From Anaerobutyricum faecale (lineage in GTDB: Bacteria > Bacillota > Clostridia > Lachnospirales > Lachnospiraceae): 64,000 nt of DNA. The notes beneath the pieces were generated by a model. That model had not been told where the DNA came from, ran no database searches, and was given only the letters and a program-made list of their open reading frames with translations. Below are positions 35,185-44,980 of the stretch, piece by piece. The translations under genes were made by a program, and so were the position numbers. The stretch spans positions 1 to 64,000 of the forward strand of contig DWWR01000002.1 in NCBI GenBank assembly GCA_019119645.1. Reading direction: 5' to 3'. Positions within the stretch are counted from its first letter, which is position 1. Each line of letters starts with the position of its first letter.

Positions 35185-35916
35185 TCACCTCCCGCTTCCG
35201 CACTGGGCGATGACTACGGCGATATTATCAAGGCCGCCGTAAAACAGAGCTTCATTGACGCACTCCTGCGCCTGCTCGCTGATATCGCCCTGCTGCGCCA
35301 CGATCTCTTCCAGCTTGTCATCATCTACCATGTTGGACAGTCCGTCCGAACAAAGCAGGATCTTTTGTCCCTCGGCAATATCCAGCATGAAGAAATCCGG
35401 CTGAACCGTTTCCGCCACGCCCACTGCCTTGGTTATGATATTTTTCTGCGGGTGATTCCGGCTCTCCGCCCGGTCAAGCTCTCCGGCCCGGACCAGTTCC
35501 TCCACCAGAGAATGATCCATGGTCACCTGCCGGAGTGTTCCGTCGTAATAGTACAGACGGCTGTCTCCCACATTCATGACATAGACCACATGATCCACCA
35601 CCGTGGCAGCCACGAAGGTAGTTCCCATGCCCGCATATTCTTCCTCTCTGCGGGACATCTGGTACACCTCAGCGTTCACCTGCTGCAGCAATTTTTCCAT
35701 GGACAGGAACGGGAGTTCCTTTTCCGCCTTTTTCGCCAGTTCCACAAATCTTGTCACAGAATAGGAGGACGCCTTATCTCCGGCCTTATGGCCTCCCATT
35801 CCATCCGCAACGATATAAAGATTTGGAAAACAGCCCACCGGCTCATCAGAGTAGAAAAGATAGTCCTGATTGACTTTTCTTTTCTTTCCGATATCCGTGA
35901 TTCCAAAGGACTTCAT
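35185..35916 (-). CDS. PP2C-type serine/threonine phosphatase
   Basis: 243 residues. Motifs DIGKKRKVNQD, VADGMGGHKAGDKAS, VGDSRLYYY, LCSDGLSNMV and DNIAVVI contain the metal-binding aspartates. ATGA overlap with rlmN. Opposes the PASTA kinase encoded next (PrpC/Stp role). Confidence 0.94.
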   Translation of the reverse strand: MKSFGITDIGKKRKVNQDYLFYSDEPVGCFPNLYIVADGMGGHKAGDKASSYSVTRFVELAKKAEKELPFLSMEKLLQQVNAEVYQMSRREEEYAGMGTTFVAATVVDHVVYVMNVGDSRLYYYDGTLRQVTMDHSLVEELVRAGELDRAESRNHPQKNIITKAVGVAETVQPDFFMLDIAEGQKILLCSDGLSNMVDDDKLEEIVAQQGDISEQAQECVNEALFYGGLDNIAVVIAQCGSGR

Positions 35917-36962
35917 CCATTCCCACTCCTTTCTTTATATCCTTTTCTAAGCTGTCCGCAGGCGGCGGAGATATCTCTGCCCATCTCTCTGCGGACGGTC
36001 ACCTGAATATGATGTTTTTCCAATATATGCAAAAACGCCTGAATATGATTCTGCTCCGACTGCCGGAAGTCTCTCTCTTTTACCGGATTCACCGGGATCA
36101 GATTGATATGGCAGTTCAGGCCCTTCACCAGGGCCGCCAGCATCTCGGCGTGTTCTTTTCTGTCGTTGACATCCTTCACCAGACTGTACTCAAACGTGAT
36201 CCGCCGGCCGGTTTTTTCCACATAGTAAGCGGCGGCTTCCATGAGTTCTTTCATGGAATACCGGTTTGCCACTGGCATCAGCTCTTTTCTCATGGCGTCA
36301 TTGGGCGCGTGAAGAGAAATCGCCAGCGTCACCTGAGGATACGTATCGGCAAATGCATAAATCTTCGGCACCAGACCGCAGGTGGACACCGTAATGTTCC
36401 TCCGGCTGATATTCAGACCATTTTCATCACTTACCAGCTCGATCATCCGGCACAGCGCGTCAAAATTATCAAAGGGCTCCCCGGTTCCCATCACCACGAT
36501 ATGAGAAACTCTCTCCCCCGTGGCTCTCTGAATGGCATAAATCTGGTCAAGCATTTCCGACGGATACAGATTTCTCTCCAGTCCCAGCAGGGTAGAGGCA
36601 CAGAACCGGCATCCCATCCGGCATCCGGCCTGGGAGGAAATGCACACAGAGTTCCCATGTCTGTACTTCATCAGCACGCTCTCTATGATGTTTCCGTCAT
36701 GCAGCTCAAAAAGAAACTTTGTGGTGCCGTCGATCTTCGATACATACCGCTCCACTTCTGTCACCCCATACAGAGGATGGTCTTTCAGGATGGTCTGGCG
36801 GCAGGATGCCGGCACATTTTTCATTTCATCTCCGGTACGTATGAGCTTCTGATGCAGCCAGCCGTATATCTGTTTCGCCCGGAACTTTTTCTCTCCGGCC
36901 GCTGCCACGGCCGCTGTGAGTTCCTCCATATTCATAGAACGGATATCTGTAAAGCTCTCCAT
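35913..36962 (-). CDS. rlmN: 23S rRNA m2A2503 / tRNA m2A37 methyltransferase RlmN
   Basis: 349 residues from the second ATG of a pair (36962, six bases after GGAGG). Radical-SAM cluster CRMGCRFC (CX3CX2C), GTGEPFDN, and conserved catalytic cysteines near the C-terminus. About 110 bases separate it from rsmB. Confidence 0.95.
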   Translation of the reverse strand: MESFTDIRSMNMEELTAAVAAAGEKKFRAKQIYGWLHQKLIRTGDEMKNVPASCRQTILKDHPLYGVTEVERYVSKIDGTTKFLFELHDGNIIESVLMKYRHGNSVCISSQAGCRMGCRFCASTLLGLERNLYPSEMLDQIYAIQRATGERVSHIVVMGTGEPFDNFDALCRMIELVSDENGLNISRRNITVSTCGLVPKIYAFADTYPQVTLAISLHAPNDAMRKELMPVANRYSMKELMEAAAYYVEKTGRRITFEYSLVKDVNDRKEHAEMLAALVKGLNCHINLIPVNPVKERDFRQSEQNHIQAFLHILEKHHIQVTVRREMGRDISAACGQLRKGYKERSGNG

Positions 36963-37071
36963 CATTTTCCTCCAATTTCTGTCTGCTGTTCTGCGCTGAT
37001 AACTCCTTCTCTGCATCTGCTGCAGCAAAATACTCCCGTATTTCCCGCCGCAGCCCGGCCAGAAGCTTTTA

Positions 37072-38421
37072 TCATACTCTTGTAAACTTCGCCACAAAAA
37101 AGCCATCACAGCCGTCGATGCCCGGCAGCAGCTGCAGATATCCCTCTTCTCCGGTACGGCCGCGAAGCTCCTCCGGCAGGCAGGCTTCCACAGACACCCG
37201 GCGAAGAGGCGTATTCTCCTCGATCCACCGGACATTCTCCACATTTTCCCGCCGGTTCAGGGTACAGGTCGAAAAAATCAGAGTGCCGCCCGTCTTCACA
37301 TATTTCCATGCCAGCGAAAGAATCTTTCGCTGCAAATCCACCAGCTCGTCAAGCTGTTCCCTGGTCAGATGATATTTGATATCATTTTTTCGTCCCATGA
37401 TTCCCAGCCCGCTGCATGGAAGATCCGCCAGCACCACATCCATGGACGCTTCCAGAGAAGCATCAAATTCTGTGGCATCCCACTGTTCGATTTTTACCTG
37501 CGGATATTTCATTCTATCATTATTTTCCTGCAGTAATTCTGTCTTATATTCTGTCAAATCTCTTGCAATTACCAGTCCGTTCTCCCCGGTCCGGTCCGCC
37601 GCATGGAAGGTCTTTCCTCCCGGGGCCGCACAGAGATCAAGGACTCTGTCACCGGCCCGGATACCGGACACTTCCACCGGAAACATGGAACTTTCATCCT
37701 GAATCACAAAAAGTCCCTGCCGGAACGCCGGGATTTTACTCAGATAATTATACCCGGAAATCCGGAAGGCATACGGGAAATACCGGCCTTCTTCCACAGT
37801 CACACCGCTTTCTTCCAGAGACTTCCGAAGATTCCGGGGCTCTGTCTTTGAAAGGCAGGCGCGGATGGTGGTCGGTCTGGCCGTGAGGAAAGAAGCGAGC
37901 ATCGTCTCCGTATCTTCTTCCCCATACTGCTCTGTCAGCAGTTCCACCAGCCACAGAGGCATGGAATACCGGACTGAGAGATACTTTCCGGGATCCTTTT
38001 TGCGGTCCGGCAGCGGAAGATGTTCTTTTTCCCGTGTGAGAGTCCGCAGCACTCCGTTGACAAACCCGGACAGGCTGCGAAATCCCCGCTTTTTCGCCAG
38101 GTTGACCGCCTCACTGCAGGCAGCCGCGTCCCGCACATTCATAAAGAGAATCTGATAGGCCGACAGACGCAGGAGATTCCGGATCAGTGGCTTGCATTTT
38201 TTCATTTTGGTTTTAGAAAAAGCGTCCAGAACATAATCAAGATAAATCCGCTGTTCTGTCACGCCCTCGCAGAGCATGGTAAAGAAGGCCCGCTCATTTT
38301 TGGGAGCAAACTGCAGCCGCATGAGCGCCTCTCCCATGACCAGATGGGAGAGCCTTCCTGTCTTCTCCATATTCATGAGAACGTTCAGCGCTTCCTCTCT
38401 CATATTAATCCTGTCTGCCAT
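37072..38421 (-). CDS. rsmB: 16S rRNA m5C967 methyltransferase RsmB
   Basis: 449 residues: N-terminal NusB-like RNA-binding domain (1-140), then an m5C Rossmann methyltransferase with LDLCAAPGGKT, the catalytic ADLPCSGLG and FSTCTLNRRENVEN motifs. Overlaps the fmt stop by 17 bases. Confidence 0.94.
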   Translation of the reverse strand: MADRINMREEALNVLMNMEKTGRLSHLVMGEALMRLQFAPKNERAFFTMLCEGVTEQRIYLDYVLDAFSKTKMKKCKPLIRNLLRLSAYQILFMNVRDAAACSEAVNLAKKRGFRSLSGFVNGVLRTLTREKEHLPLPDRKKDPGKYLSVRYSMPLWLVELLTEQYGEEDTETMLASFLTARPTTIRACLSKTEPRNLRKSLEESGVTVEEGRYFPYAFRISGYNYLSKIPAFRQGLFVIQDESSMFPVEVSGIRAGDRVLDLCAAPGGKTFHAADRTGENGLVIARDLTEYKTELLQENNDRMKYPQVKIEQWDATEFDASLEASMDVVLADLPCSGLGIMGRKNDIKYHLTREQLDELVDLQRKILSLAWKYVKTGGTLIFSTCTLNRRENVENVRWIEENTPLRRVSVEACLPEELRGRTGEEGYLQLLPGIDGCDGFFVAKFTRV

Positions 38422-39391
38422 ATACCATTCCCTTTTTTACCGGATATCCCAGCAAAAATGCCTGCACCGGCATCCGTTTCTTGCCCTGGAGCTGTACTTC
38501 GTTGACTTTCAGCAATCCGTCACCGGTCTGCACATAGAAGCAGTCCTTCTTCACATCGGTGACTGTGCCCGGCGCCGCATCTTCGGCCTTTACCGGCTGC
38601 TGTGCTGCCTGGCCGTCGTCTTCTTCGCTGCCGGTCTGTTCTGGCACCGCATCAGCGTCCCAGATCTTTAATGTCTTGCCGTTCATGTGCGTGTAGGCAC
38701 TCGGCCAGGAATTTAAGCCCCGGATCAGTCTCTCGATGGAGACAGCGTTCTTCGTCCAGTCAATCTCTCCCAGTTCTTTGGTGAGCATACCCGCATAGCT
38801 GCTCTCCTCGTCATTCTGCGGAATCCGCACCGCCGTGCCGGCTTCCAGTTTATCAAGGGTTGAAAGTATCAACGTTCCGCCCGCTGCTGACAGCTTGTCA
38901 TGAAGTGTCTCTCCGGTTTCTTTCGGCGCAATGGGAATCACAACCTTTTCAATCATATCTCCGGTATCCAGTCCCTTTGCCATGTACATGGTCGTGATGC
39001 CCGTCTCCTTTTCCCCGTTAATGATCGCCCACTGCATCGGCGCCGCTCCCCGGTATTTCGGGAGCAGAGAAGCGTGAACATTGATACAGCCATATTTGGG
39101 CAGGTTCAGGATGCTCTCCGGCAGGATCTGTCCGAAAGCCACCACGACGATCACATCCGGCGCCAGCTCCCGCAGCGTCTCCACAAAAGCTTCCTCCCGC
39201 ACTTTTACCGGCTGATAAACCGGAATGCCATGGGCAAGAGCCGTCTCTTTTACCGGAGGAAATGCCATGGCCTTCCCCCGTCCTTTTCGTTTGTCCGGCT
39301 GCGTCACGACGCCGATCACCTCATGGTGAGCAATGAGCGCCTCCAGCGTCGGGACGGAAAACTCCGGTGTTCCCATAAATACTATTCTCAT
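38405..39391 (-). CDS. fmt: Methionyl-tRNA formyltransferase
   Basis: 328 residues from the ATG at 39391, which overlaps the def stop as ATGA. Formyl-transferase core with MGTPEFSVPTLEAL, VVAFGQILPESIL, NVHASLLPKYRGAAP and GLDTGDM. The C-terminal tRNA-binding domain carries an unusual acidic/Gln/Ala-rich insertion of about 30 residues (near 250-280). Provides formyl-Met-tRNA; def removes the formyl group. Confidence 0.95.
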   Translation of the reverse strand: MRIVFMGTPEFSVPTLEALIAHHEVIGVVTQPDKRKGRGKAMAFPPVKETALAHGIPVYQPVKVREEAFVETLRELAPDVIVVVAFGQILPESILNLPKYGCINVHASLLPKYRGAAPMQWAIINGEKETGITTMYMAKGLDTGDMIEKVVIPIAPKETGETLHDKLSAAGGTLILSTLDKLEAGTAVRIPQNDEESSYAGMLTKELGEIDWTKNAVSIERLIRGLNSWPSAYTHMNGKTLKIWDADAVPEQTGSEEDDGQAAQQPVKAEDAAPGTVTDVKKDCFYVQTGDGLLKVNEVQLQGKKRMPVQAFLLGYPVKKGMVYGRQD

Positions 39392-39870
39392 TCTTCCCAT
39401 TCTTCCTCTTCTTCCAAATCTCTGTAAGGCTCGCTGGCCCGCTCGCCATAAAGGATACCGTCCAGGTGATCCATCTCGTGGAGCATGGCTCTGGCCCTGA
39501 GGCCCTCTCCCTCATAAATGACCGGATTCATATCCATATCAAGGGAGGATACCTTCACGTAATTCGGTCTGGTCACTTCCGCCACCTTGCCCGGCACGCT
39601 CAGACAGCCCTCGTCGTCGGTCTGCTCGCCGGAAGTCTCCAGCACTTCCGGATTGATCAGAACGATCGGATCGTCATCCATCACATCAACGACGCAGATC
39701 CGGCGCAGGATTCCCACCTGCGGCGCTGCCAGTCCCACACCTTTCGCTTCATACATGGTGTCGAACAGATCCTCAATGAGTTCCTTTGTGGCCGGTGTCA
39801 TCTTTGTCACCGGTTTACATTTCTTTTTTAAAATATCATCGCCGATAAAGCGAATTCTCCGAATAGCCAT
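39388..39870 (-). CDS. def: Peptide deformylase
   Basis: 160 residues. All three signatures are present: GVGLAAPQVG, DEGCLSVPG (Cys metal ligand) and LHEMDHLDG (HExxH). Acidic C-terminal tail. AAGGAGG precedes the ATG. Confidence 0.96.
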   Translation of the reverse strand: MAIRRIRFIGDDILKKKCKPVTKMTPATKELIEDLFDTMYEAKGVGLAAPQVGILRRICVVDVMDDDPIVLINPEVLETSGEQTDDEGCLSVPGKVAEVTRPNYVKVSSLDMDMNPVIYEGEGLRARAMLHEMDHLDGILYGERASEPYRDLEEEEEWEE

Positions 39871-39987
39871 TTTCTTCCTCCTTTATATGTCAAATATGGA
39901 TTTCTCCATATCTCCTGTCTTTTCTCTTGTTTTTATTTATGGGGAAGCTGCCTGGATCAGAACCTCCCATATTTATCATCGGCCTTC

Positions 39988-40016
39988 ATCATACCATACC
40001 CGGGCACTTCCGTAAA
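39988..40016 (-). promoter_or_regulatory. Possible internal promoter before def
   Basis: Minus strand TTTACG (40011-40016), 17 bases, TATGAT (39988-39993), in the 245-base gap between priA and def. The same gap holds a GCCGGC/GCCGGC pairing (about 40063-40083) and no recognisable gene. Confidence 0.4.
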
Positions 40017-40115
40017 GTCCGGCGTAGTCTCCGGCCAAAGGGCAATTTCATCCTGCGAAGATGCCGGCCCATAAACGCCGGCCTTTTTCCCGGCGCGTTT
40101 CTCATGCCCCTGGGG

Positions 40116-42362
40116 TCAGTACATTCCCATGGGATCAAAATCAAACTGTATCTGAATTCCCGCAAACAGGGGATGCGTCTCCAGCACCGGCTCCAGCCGT
40201 CCCTTCAGCTCTTCCAGCCGGGAGGCCTCCGGATGTTTCATGTAAAGTACCTGACGGTACAGGTCCCGCAGCTTCGAGATGGCCGCCTTCCCGGGATTCA
40301 GCAGCTGCACCGGCCTTTCCTCCCCCTCCTGACTTTTCTCGATCATTTTCTGAATCCGCATGGCCGCCAGAAGGGCCGCAGATTCGTCGCCGCTCTGCAC
40401 TAAGATCACCAAAAGATGCGAGCAGGGCGGATAAGCCATGAGGCTCCGGTAGGCAATCTCCTGCTCGTAAAACGCCTCATAGGAATGTTCCACAGCCGCG
40501 GTGATCGCATAATGTTCCGGCGAGTAAGTCTGAATGATCACCTCTCCCGGTTTTTCTCCGCGGCCGGCCCGTCCGGCCGCCTGGCACAGAAGCTGAAAGG
40601 TTCTCTCACCGCTGCGGAAATCCTGTCCGAAGAGGGAAAGGTCCGCCGCCAGAATCCCCACCAGCGTCACATTGGCGTAATCATGACCTTTGACGATCAT
40701 CTGGGTACCAAGAAGCACATCGGCCTCTCCCCGGGCAAAGGCTTTTAATATCTCCTGATGGGCATTTTTCCTGCGGGTGGTATCCATATCCATCCGCAGC
40801 ACCCGGATGCCGGGGAATTCTTCATACAGGGCCGCCTCCACTTTCTCGGTTCCCAGTCCGAAAGCCGCCACATGAGGCTGTCCGCACACGGGACACTGTC
40901 TGGAAAACGCGGTTTCATACCCGCAATAATGGCAGCGGAGTCTTCCGTTTCTGTGATAGGTGAGGGACACATCGCAGTGGGGACATTTTATCACCGTGCC
41001 GCAGCTTCGGCAGGAGACAAAACCCGCAAACCCCCGCCGGTTCAAAAACAGCATCATCTGCTCTCCCCGGGCCAGACGGCTGCGCATTTTCTCTTTTAAG
41101 TCTTCGCTGAACACCGAACGGTTTCCTTTCCGGAACTCTTCCCGAAGATCCACCGTCCGCACCGCCGGCAGGGCAGCGTTACCCGCCCGGCTTTTCAGCG
41201 TCAGTAAAACATACTCTCCTTTTCCCGCCCGGTAAAAACTTTCCACCGACGGAGTGGCAGATCCCAGCACCACGCTGGCTCCGGCCAGACCAGCCCGGTA
41301 AATGGCCGTCTCCCGGGCGTGGTATTTCGGGGTGCTGTCGCTTTTGTACGCACCGTCGTGCTCTTCGTCAATGATAATAAGGCCCAGCTGTTTCACCGGG
41401 GCAAAGAGCGCAGATCGCGCTCCGATGACCACATCGGCGTCTCCCGCAGCGATCCTCTCACAGGCGTCAGAGCGCTCCCCGGCCGACATGCGGGAGTGGA
41501 GAACTGCAATCCGGCCGCCAAACCGCTCATAAAATCTCCGTACCGTCTGATAAGTCAGGGAAATCTCCGGTATCAGTACAATGGCCTGCTTTTTCCGGGC
41601 CAGCACCGCTTCGATCATGTCGAGGTATACCTCCGTTTTGCCGCTTCCGGTCACTCCGAATAACAGATACGTGTGACAGATGCCTGCTTCCATATCCCGC
41701 CGGAACCTGTCTGCCGCTGCCTGCTGTTCCCCGTTGAGCTGTACGTGCGTGTCTTTCTTTTGAAACTGTGAAAACGGATCCCGGTACGCAACTTTTGTTT
41801 CCATGCGGATCACTCCGTCAGCCTCCAGTTTCTTTATCTCCTTAAGAGGAAATCTGCACCCGTTCACAGCTTCCTCTTTGGACAATCTGCCTTTCGCAAG
41901 GAGACTCTTAAAAAAACGCGCCCGGGCCGTGCGGTGCTTACGCTCCCACTCTGCCAGCAGCTCTTCCGCGTCATTCTTTTCTATATTTAAAAAAATGTTT
42001 GTCTCCTGCCGGTGCCTTACTTTATTTTTGACCGGCATCACCGTCTTCAGCGCCTGGAGCATGGAAGAACCATACCGCTTTTTTAGAAAGGCCGCCACCT
42101 GGATCAGCTGGGACTCCACCGTGAGACTTCCCTCCGCTATCCGAAGGATTTCCTTGATTTTGTTCACATCATAATCCGGCTGATCCGTAAGAGCGATGAC
42201 ATACCCCTCTTTCTCCCGGTTTCCGGCGCCAAAAGGCACACAGACCCGGACTCCCGGCACCACCTGGCCGCGCAGGGAAAAAGGCACCCTGTACTGAAAT
42301 ACCTTGTCGAGTGCCTCATGAGAAATATCTATGATAATATCTGCAAAGATTTCTTCTCCCAT
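40116..42362 (-). CDS. priA: Primosomal protein N' (replication restart helicase PriA)
   Basis: 748 residues from the ATG at 42362 (AAAGGA seven bases upstream). 3'-DNA-binding domain at the N-terminus, helicase motifs GVTGSGKTEVY (Walker A), IIDEEHD and GSATPSVES, a zinc-binding region with eight cysteines (CRSCG, CPHC, CHYCG, CPVCG), and motif VI CQAAGRAGRG. Restarts stalled forks. coaBC, often before priA in relatives, is absent. Confidence 0.95.
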   Translation of the reverse strand: MGEEIFADIIIDISHEALDKVFQYRVPFSLRGQVVPGVRVCVPFGAGNREKEGYVIALTDQPDYDVNKIKEILRIAEGSLTVESQLIQVAAFLKKRYGSSMLQALKTVMPVKNKVRHRQETNIFLNIEKNDAEELLAEWERKHRTARARFFKSLLAKGRLSKEEAVNGCRFPLKEIKKLEADGVIRMETKVAYRDPFSQFQKKDTHVQLNGEQQAAADRFRRDMEAGICHTYLLFGVTGSGKTEVYLDMIEAVLARKKQAIVLIPEISLTYQTVRRFYERFGGRIAVLHSRMSAGERSDACERIAAGDADVVIGARSALFAPVKQLGLIIIDEEHDGAYKSDSTPKYHARETAIYRAGLAGASVVLGSATPSVESFYRAGKGEYVLLTLKSRAGNAALPAVRTVDLREEFRKGNRSVFSEDLKEKMRSRLARGEQMMLFLNRRGFAGFVSCRSCGTVIKCPHCDVSLTYHRNGRLRCHYCGYETAFSRQCPVCGQPHVAAFGLGTEKVEAALYEEFPGIRVLRMDMDTTRRKNAHQEILKAFARGEADVLLGTQMIVKGHDYANVTLVGILAADLSLFGQDFRSGERTFQLLCQAAGRAGRGEKPGEVIIQTYSPEHYAITAAVEHSYEAFYEQEIAYRSLMAYPPCSHLLVILVQSGDESAALLAAMRIQKMIEKSQEGEERPVQLLNPGKAAISKLRDLYRQVLYMKHPEASRLEELKGRLEPVLETHPLFAGIQIQFDFDPMGMY

Positions 42363-42450
42363 TTCATTTCCTTTATCTGTTACCATACAATTTCTGTCAT
42401 AGATGTTATCTGGTTTCGGATCCGGTTTTCGCCCGTTTCCCTCACCAGTT

Positions 42451-44598
42451 TTAATATTTTCCATCCAAAACATCCTGAACGATCTCTTCTTCGCTCATGT
42501 GATATTTTTTCCCTTTGATCTCCTGATAGGTCTCATGACCTTTTCCGGCAAGCACCACGATATCTCCCGGCTGTGCGTGATGCATCACGTAAGAAATCGC
42601 CTCCCGGCGGTCAATGATGGAAATGTATTTGCCGTCGGTCTTTTTCATGCCAGTTAAAATATCATCCATGATCGCCTGCGGTTCCTCAAACCGCGGATTA
42701 TCAGAAGTGATGATGGTGAGATCCGCCAGACGTCCGGACACCTCCCCCATCTCAAAACGCCGCAGTTTTGAGCGGTTGCCGCCGCAGCCAAACAGGCTGA
42801 TGAGTCTTGCCGGATGGTACTCCCGGAGAGTCTTTAAAATGCTCTCCAGAGCCACCGCATTGTGGGCGTAATCCACGATCAGCGTGTACTCATAGCCGGT
42901 CGGAATGATCTGTACCCTTCCCTTAACGGTAAACTTTCTGAGGACTTCATTGATCATCGGAAGATCCGCTCCCATCTCCAGGGCCACGCAGATAGCACCC
43001 AGAGCATTGTGGACGTTAAAAGTTCCCGGCACACCGCAAGACACTCTGCCGTTTAAAAGGCCGCTCACGTCAAAGTCCACTCCCAGGAAGTCCGTGTCTC
43101 TGGTAAGCTCGATATTCTGCGCCCGCAGGTCCGCGTGTTCCGCCAGCCCGAAAGTATGAACCGGACAGGTGGCGTGGGCGGTAATCTCTGCAAAATGTTC
43201 ATCATCCAGATTGGCAAAGCCTTTTTTACACTGGGTAAAAAGCTTTGCTTTACAGGAAAGGTACTCCGCAAAGTCTTTGTGCTCATTTGGCCCGATGTGG
43301 TCCGGCGACAGGTTGGTAAACAGGCCGTAATCAAACTCAATGCCCGCCGTACGATGAAGCTTAAATCCCTGAGAGGACGCTTCCATCACCACAGCCTCGC
43401 AGCCGGCGTCCACCATCTCCCGGAAATACTTGTGGATATCATAAGATTCCGGCGTAGTATTATTGACAGCAATGTGTTTATCTCCGATCACCACCTCAAT
43501 GGTTCCGATGACGCCGGTCTTGTGTCCGGCTTTCTCCAGAAGTGCCTGAATCATATAGGTGGTGGTGGTTTTGCCCTTGGTTCCGGTCACAGCGATGGTG
43601 GTCAGCTCTCTGTCCGGATGTCCGAACCAGGCGGCGGAAACCAGCGCCATGGCATATCGGGTATCCTCCACCTGGATCACCGTCACCGTTTCCGGCACTT
43701 CCACCGGTTCCTCCACCAGCAGCACAGCGGCGCCCTTTTCGGCTGCTTCTTTCGCAAAGGTATGACCGTCAAAAGATGCGCCTCTGACACAGATAAACAT
43801 GCATCCTTCCGCCAGTTTTCTGGAATCATTGACCACGGCGGATACCTCCGCCTGAACATCGCCCTGCAGGCATTTATAAGAAAGTCCTTCTAATAACTCT
43901 ATACATTTCATGGTGTTCATCCTTTCTGCGACGCCGTCCTGATATTCCGGCGTTTTTATCCATTTTATCCATATTTTAACCTTTTGTGTCTGTACCGTCA
44001 ATAAAAACAGCAGCGCCCCGAACAGGATTCCCAGAGAATCCACGCCCACATCAAAGAGCCGGCAGCTTCTGCCCGGCACAAAATACTGGTGGATCTCGTC
44101 GGTGACCGCATACAGGATACAGAAGGGTACCGTTTTGGCAAACATGGGGAAAAATTCTGCCAGAGCTTTTCTGCCTTTTTCAAAAATAGCTTTTTCCCTG
44201 TCCCGGCGCTCAGTTTTCCGGCACAGTTTCCCGCTGCGGCCGGAGGCCTGACGAAGCACTCCCCGGCGGCCGAAGGCCAGGCGCAGCATAAGTCCGTGCA
44301 CGCAGGTCACAAAAGAAAAGACCGCGTATTCTGTAAAATGCGCCAGCTTCCGTACCGGCGTCTCCAGCAGCTGACTCCACCGTTTCGCCTGTTCCGGGCT
44401 CATGGCCAGGCCAAAGATCTCCTGCGCCGCGCGGACAATTCTCCCGCAGATTCCGCTGCTTAATCCCGAGGATTCTGTGGCATCCTGGGCGGAAAAGGAA
44501 AAAATGAGAATCATCATCAGGAGGACAAGTACTCCGGTAAGCAAAAGGCAGACACCCATTCTCCGGTGTCTGCCCCATCTTTTATTCTTCTGTCTCAT
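42451..44598 (-). CDS. murE: VanZ-like membrane domain fused in frame to MurE
   Basis: About 715 residues from the ATG at 44598, which overlaps the rpoZ stop. Residues about 1-225 form a VanZ-like domain with four or five membrane segments (FSFSAQ, RKLAHFTEYAVF, AVTDEIHQYFVPGRSC, DVGVDSLGILFG). After a 25-residue linker comes a complete MurE ligase of about 482 residues: UDP-binding domain, GTKGKTTTT, and the DNPRFEEP loop that marks meso-diaminopimelate specificity. No stop codon separates the parts. AGAAAGGA precedes an internal ATG at about 43910, so MurE may also be made alone. It supplies the MurE missing from the dcw cluster. Confidence 0.85.
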   Translation of the reverse strand: MRQKNKRWGRHRRMGVCLLLTGVLVLLMMILIFSFSAQDATESSGLSSGICGRIVRAAQEIFGLAMSPEQAKRWSQLLETPVRKLAHFTEYAVFSFVTCVHGLMLRLAFGRRGVLRQASGRSGKLCRKTERRDREKAIFEKGRKALAEFFPMFAKTVPFCILYAVTDEIHQYFVPGRSCRLFDVGVDSLGILFGALLFLLTVQTQKVKIWIKWIKTPEYQDGVAERMNTMKCIELLEGLSYKCLQGDVQAEVSAVVNDSRKLAEGCMFICVRGASFDGHTFAKEAAEKGAAVLLVEEPVEVPETVTVIQVEDTRYAMALVSAAWFGHPDRELTTIAVTGTKGKTTTTYMIQALLEKAGHKTGVIGTIEVVIGDKHIAVNNTTPESYDIHKYFREMVDAGCEAVVMEASSQGFKLHRTAGIEFDYGLFTNLSPDHIGPNEHKDFAEYLSCKAKLFTQCKKGFANLDDEHFAEITAHATCPVHTFGLAEHADLRAQNIELTRDTDFLGVDFDVSGLLNGRVSCGVPGTFNVHNALGAICVALEMGADLPMINEVLRKFTVKGRVQIIPTGYEYTLIVDYAHNAVALESILKTLREYHPARLISLFGCGGNRSKLRRFEMGEVSGRLADLTIITSDNPRFEEPQAIMDDILTGMKKTDGKYISIIDRREAISYVMHHAQPGDIVVLAGKGHETYQEIKGKKYHMSEEEIVQDVLDGKY

Positions 44599-44956
44599 TG
44601 GTGGATTCGCCCGCTTCGCCGGCTTCCCCTTCAAAATCAATCTCATCGGATTCCTCATCTCCGGCTTCCGCGATATCATCCATCTCGCCATCCAGATCCA
44701 GGGAATCATCAAAATCAACTTCCTCATCATCCTGAAGGATCTTGATCTTGCCGTCATAAAGTTCTTTTACCGCGATGGAAAGCGGCTTTTCTCCTTCCAC
44801 ACCGTCCACCAGCGGTTTGGCTCCTCCGATCAGCTCCCTTGCTCTCTTGGAAGTGGCGATGACAATGGAATAACGGCTGTTGATGGCCGGTTCTTCTCCA
44901 CGGTATTCCTCACTGTTGATCTTTTCCATAAGTTCTGTATAAGACGGATGTAACAT
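44582..44956 (-). CDS. rpoZ: RNA polymerase omega subunit with acidic C-terminal extension
   Basis: 124 residues. The conserved omega core (YSIVIATSKRARELIGG, then KPLSIAVKELYDGKI) occupies residues 28-75. The remaining 50 residues are almost all Asp/Glu/Gly/Ala, longer than in typical omega. Lies between gmk and the VanZ-murE gene. Confidence 0.9.
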   Translation of the reverse strand: MLHPSYTELMEKINSEEYRGEEPAINSRYSIVIATSKRARELIGGAKPLVDGVEGEKPLSIAVKELYDGKIKILQDDEEVDFDDSLDLDGEMDDIAEAGDEESDEIDFEGEAGEAGESTNETEE

Positions 44957-44980
44957 ATGCTAATCTCCTTTCTGCAATCA

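Noticed and set aside
36009..37085. 358-codon plus-strand frame opposite rlmN
   Set aside because: Composition is His/Gln/Arg-rich as expected for an antisense shadow, and rlmN is complete on the other strand.
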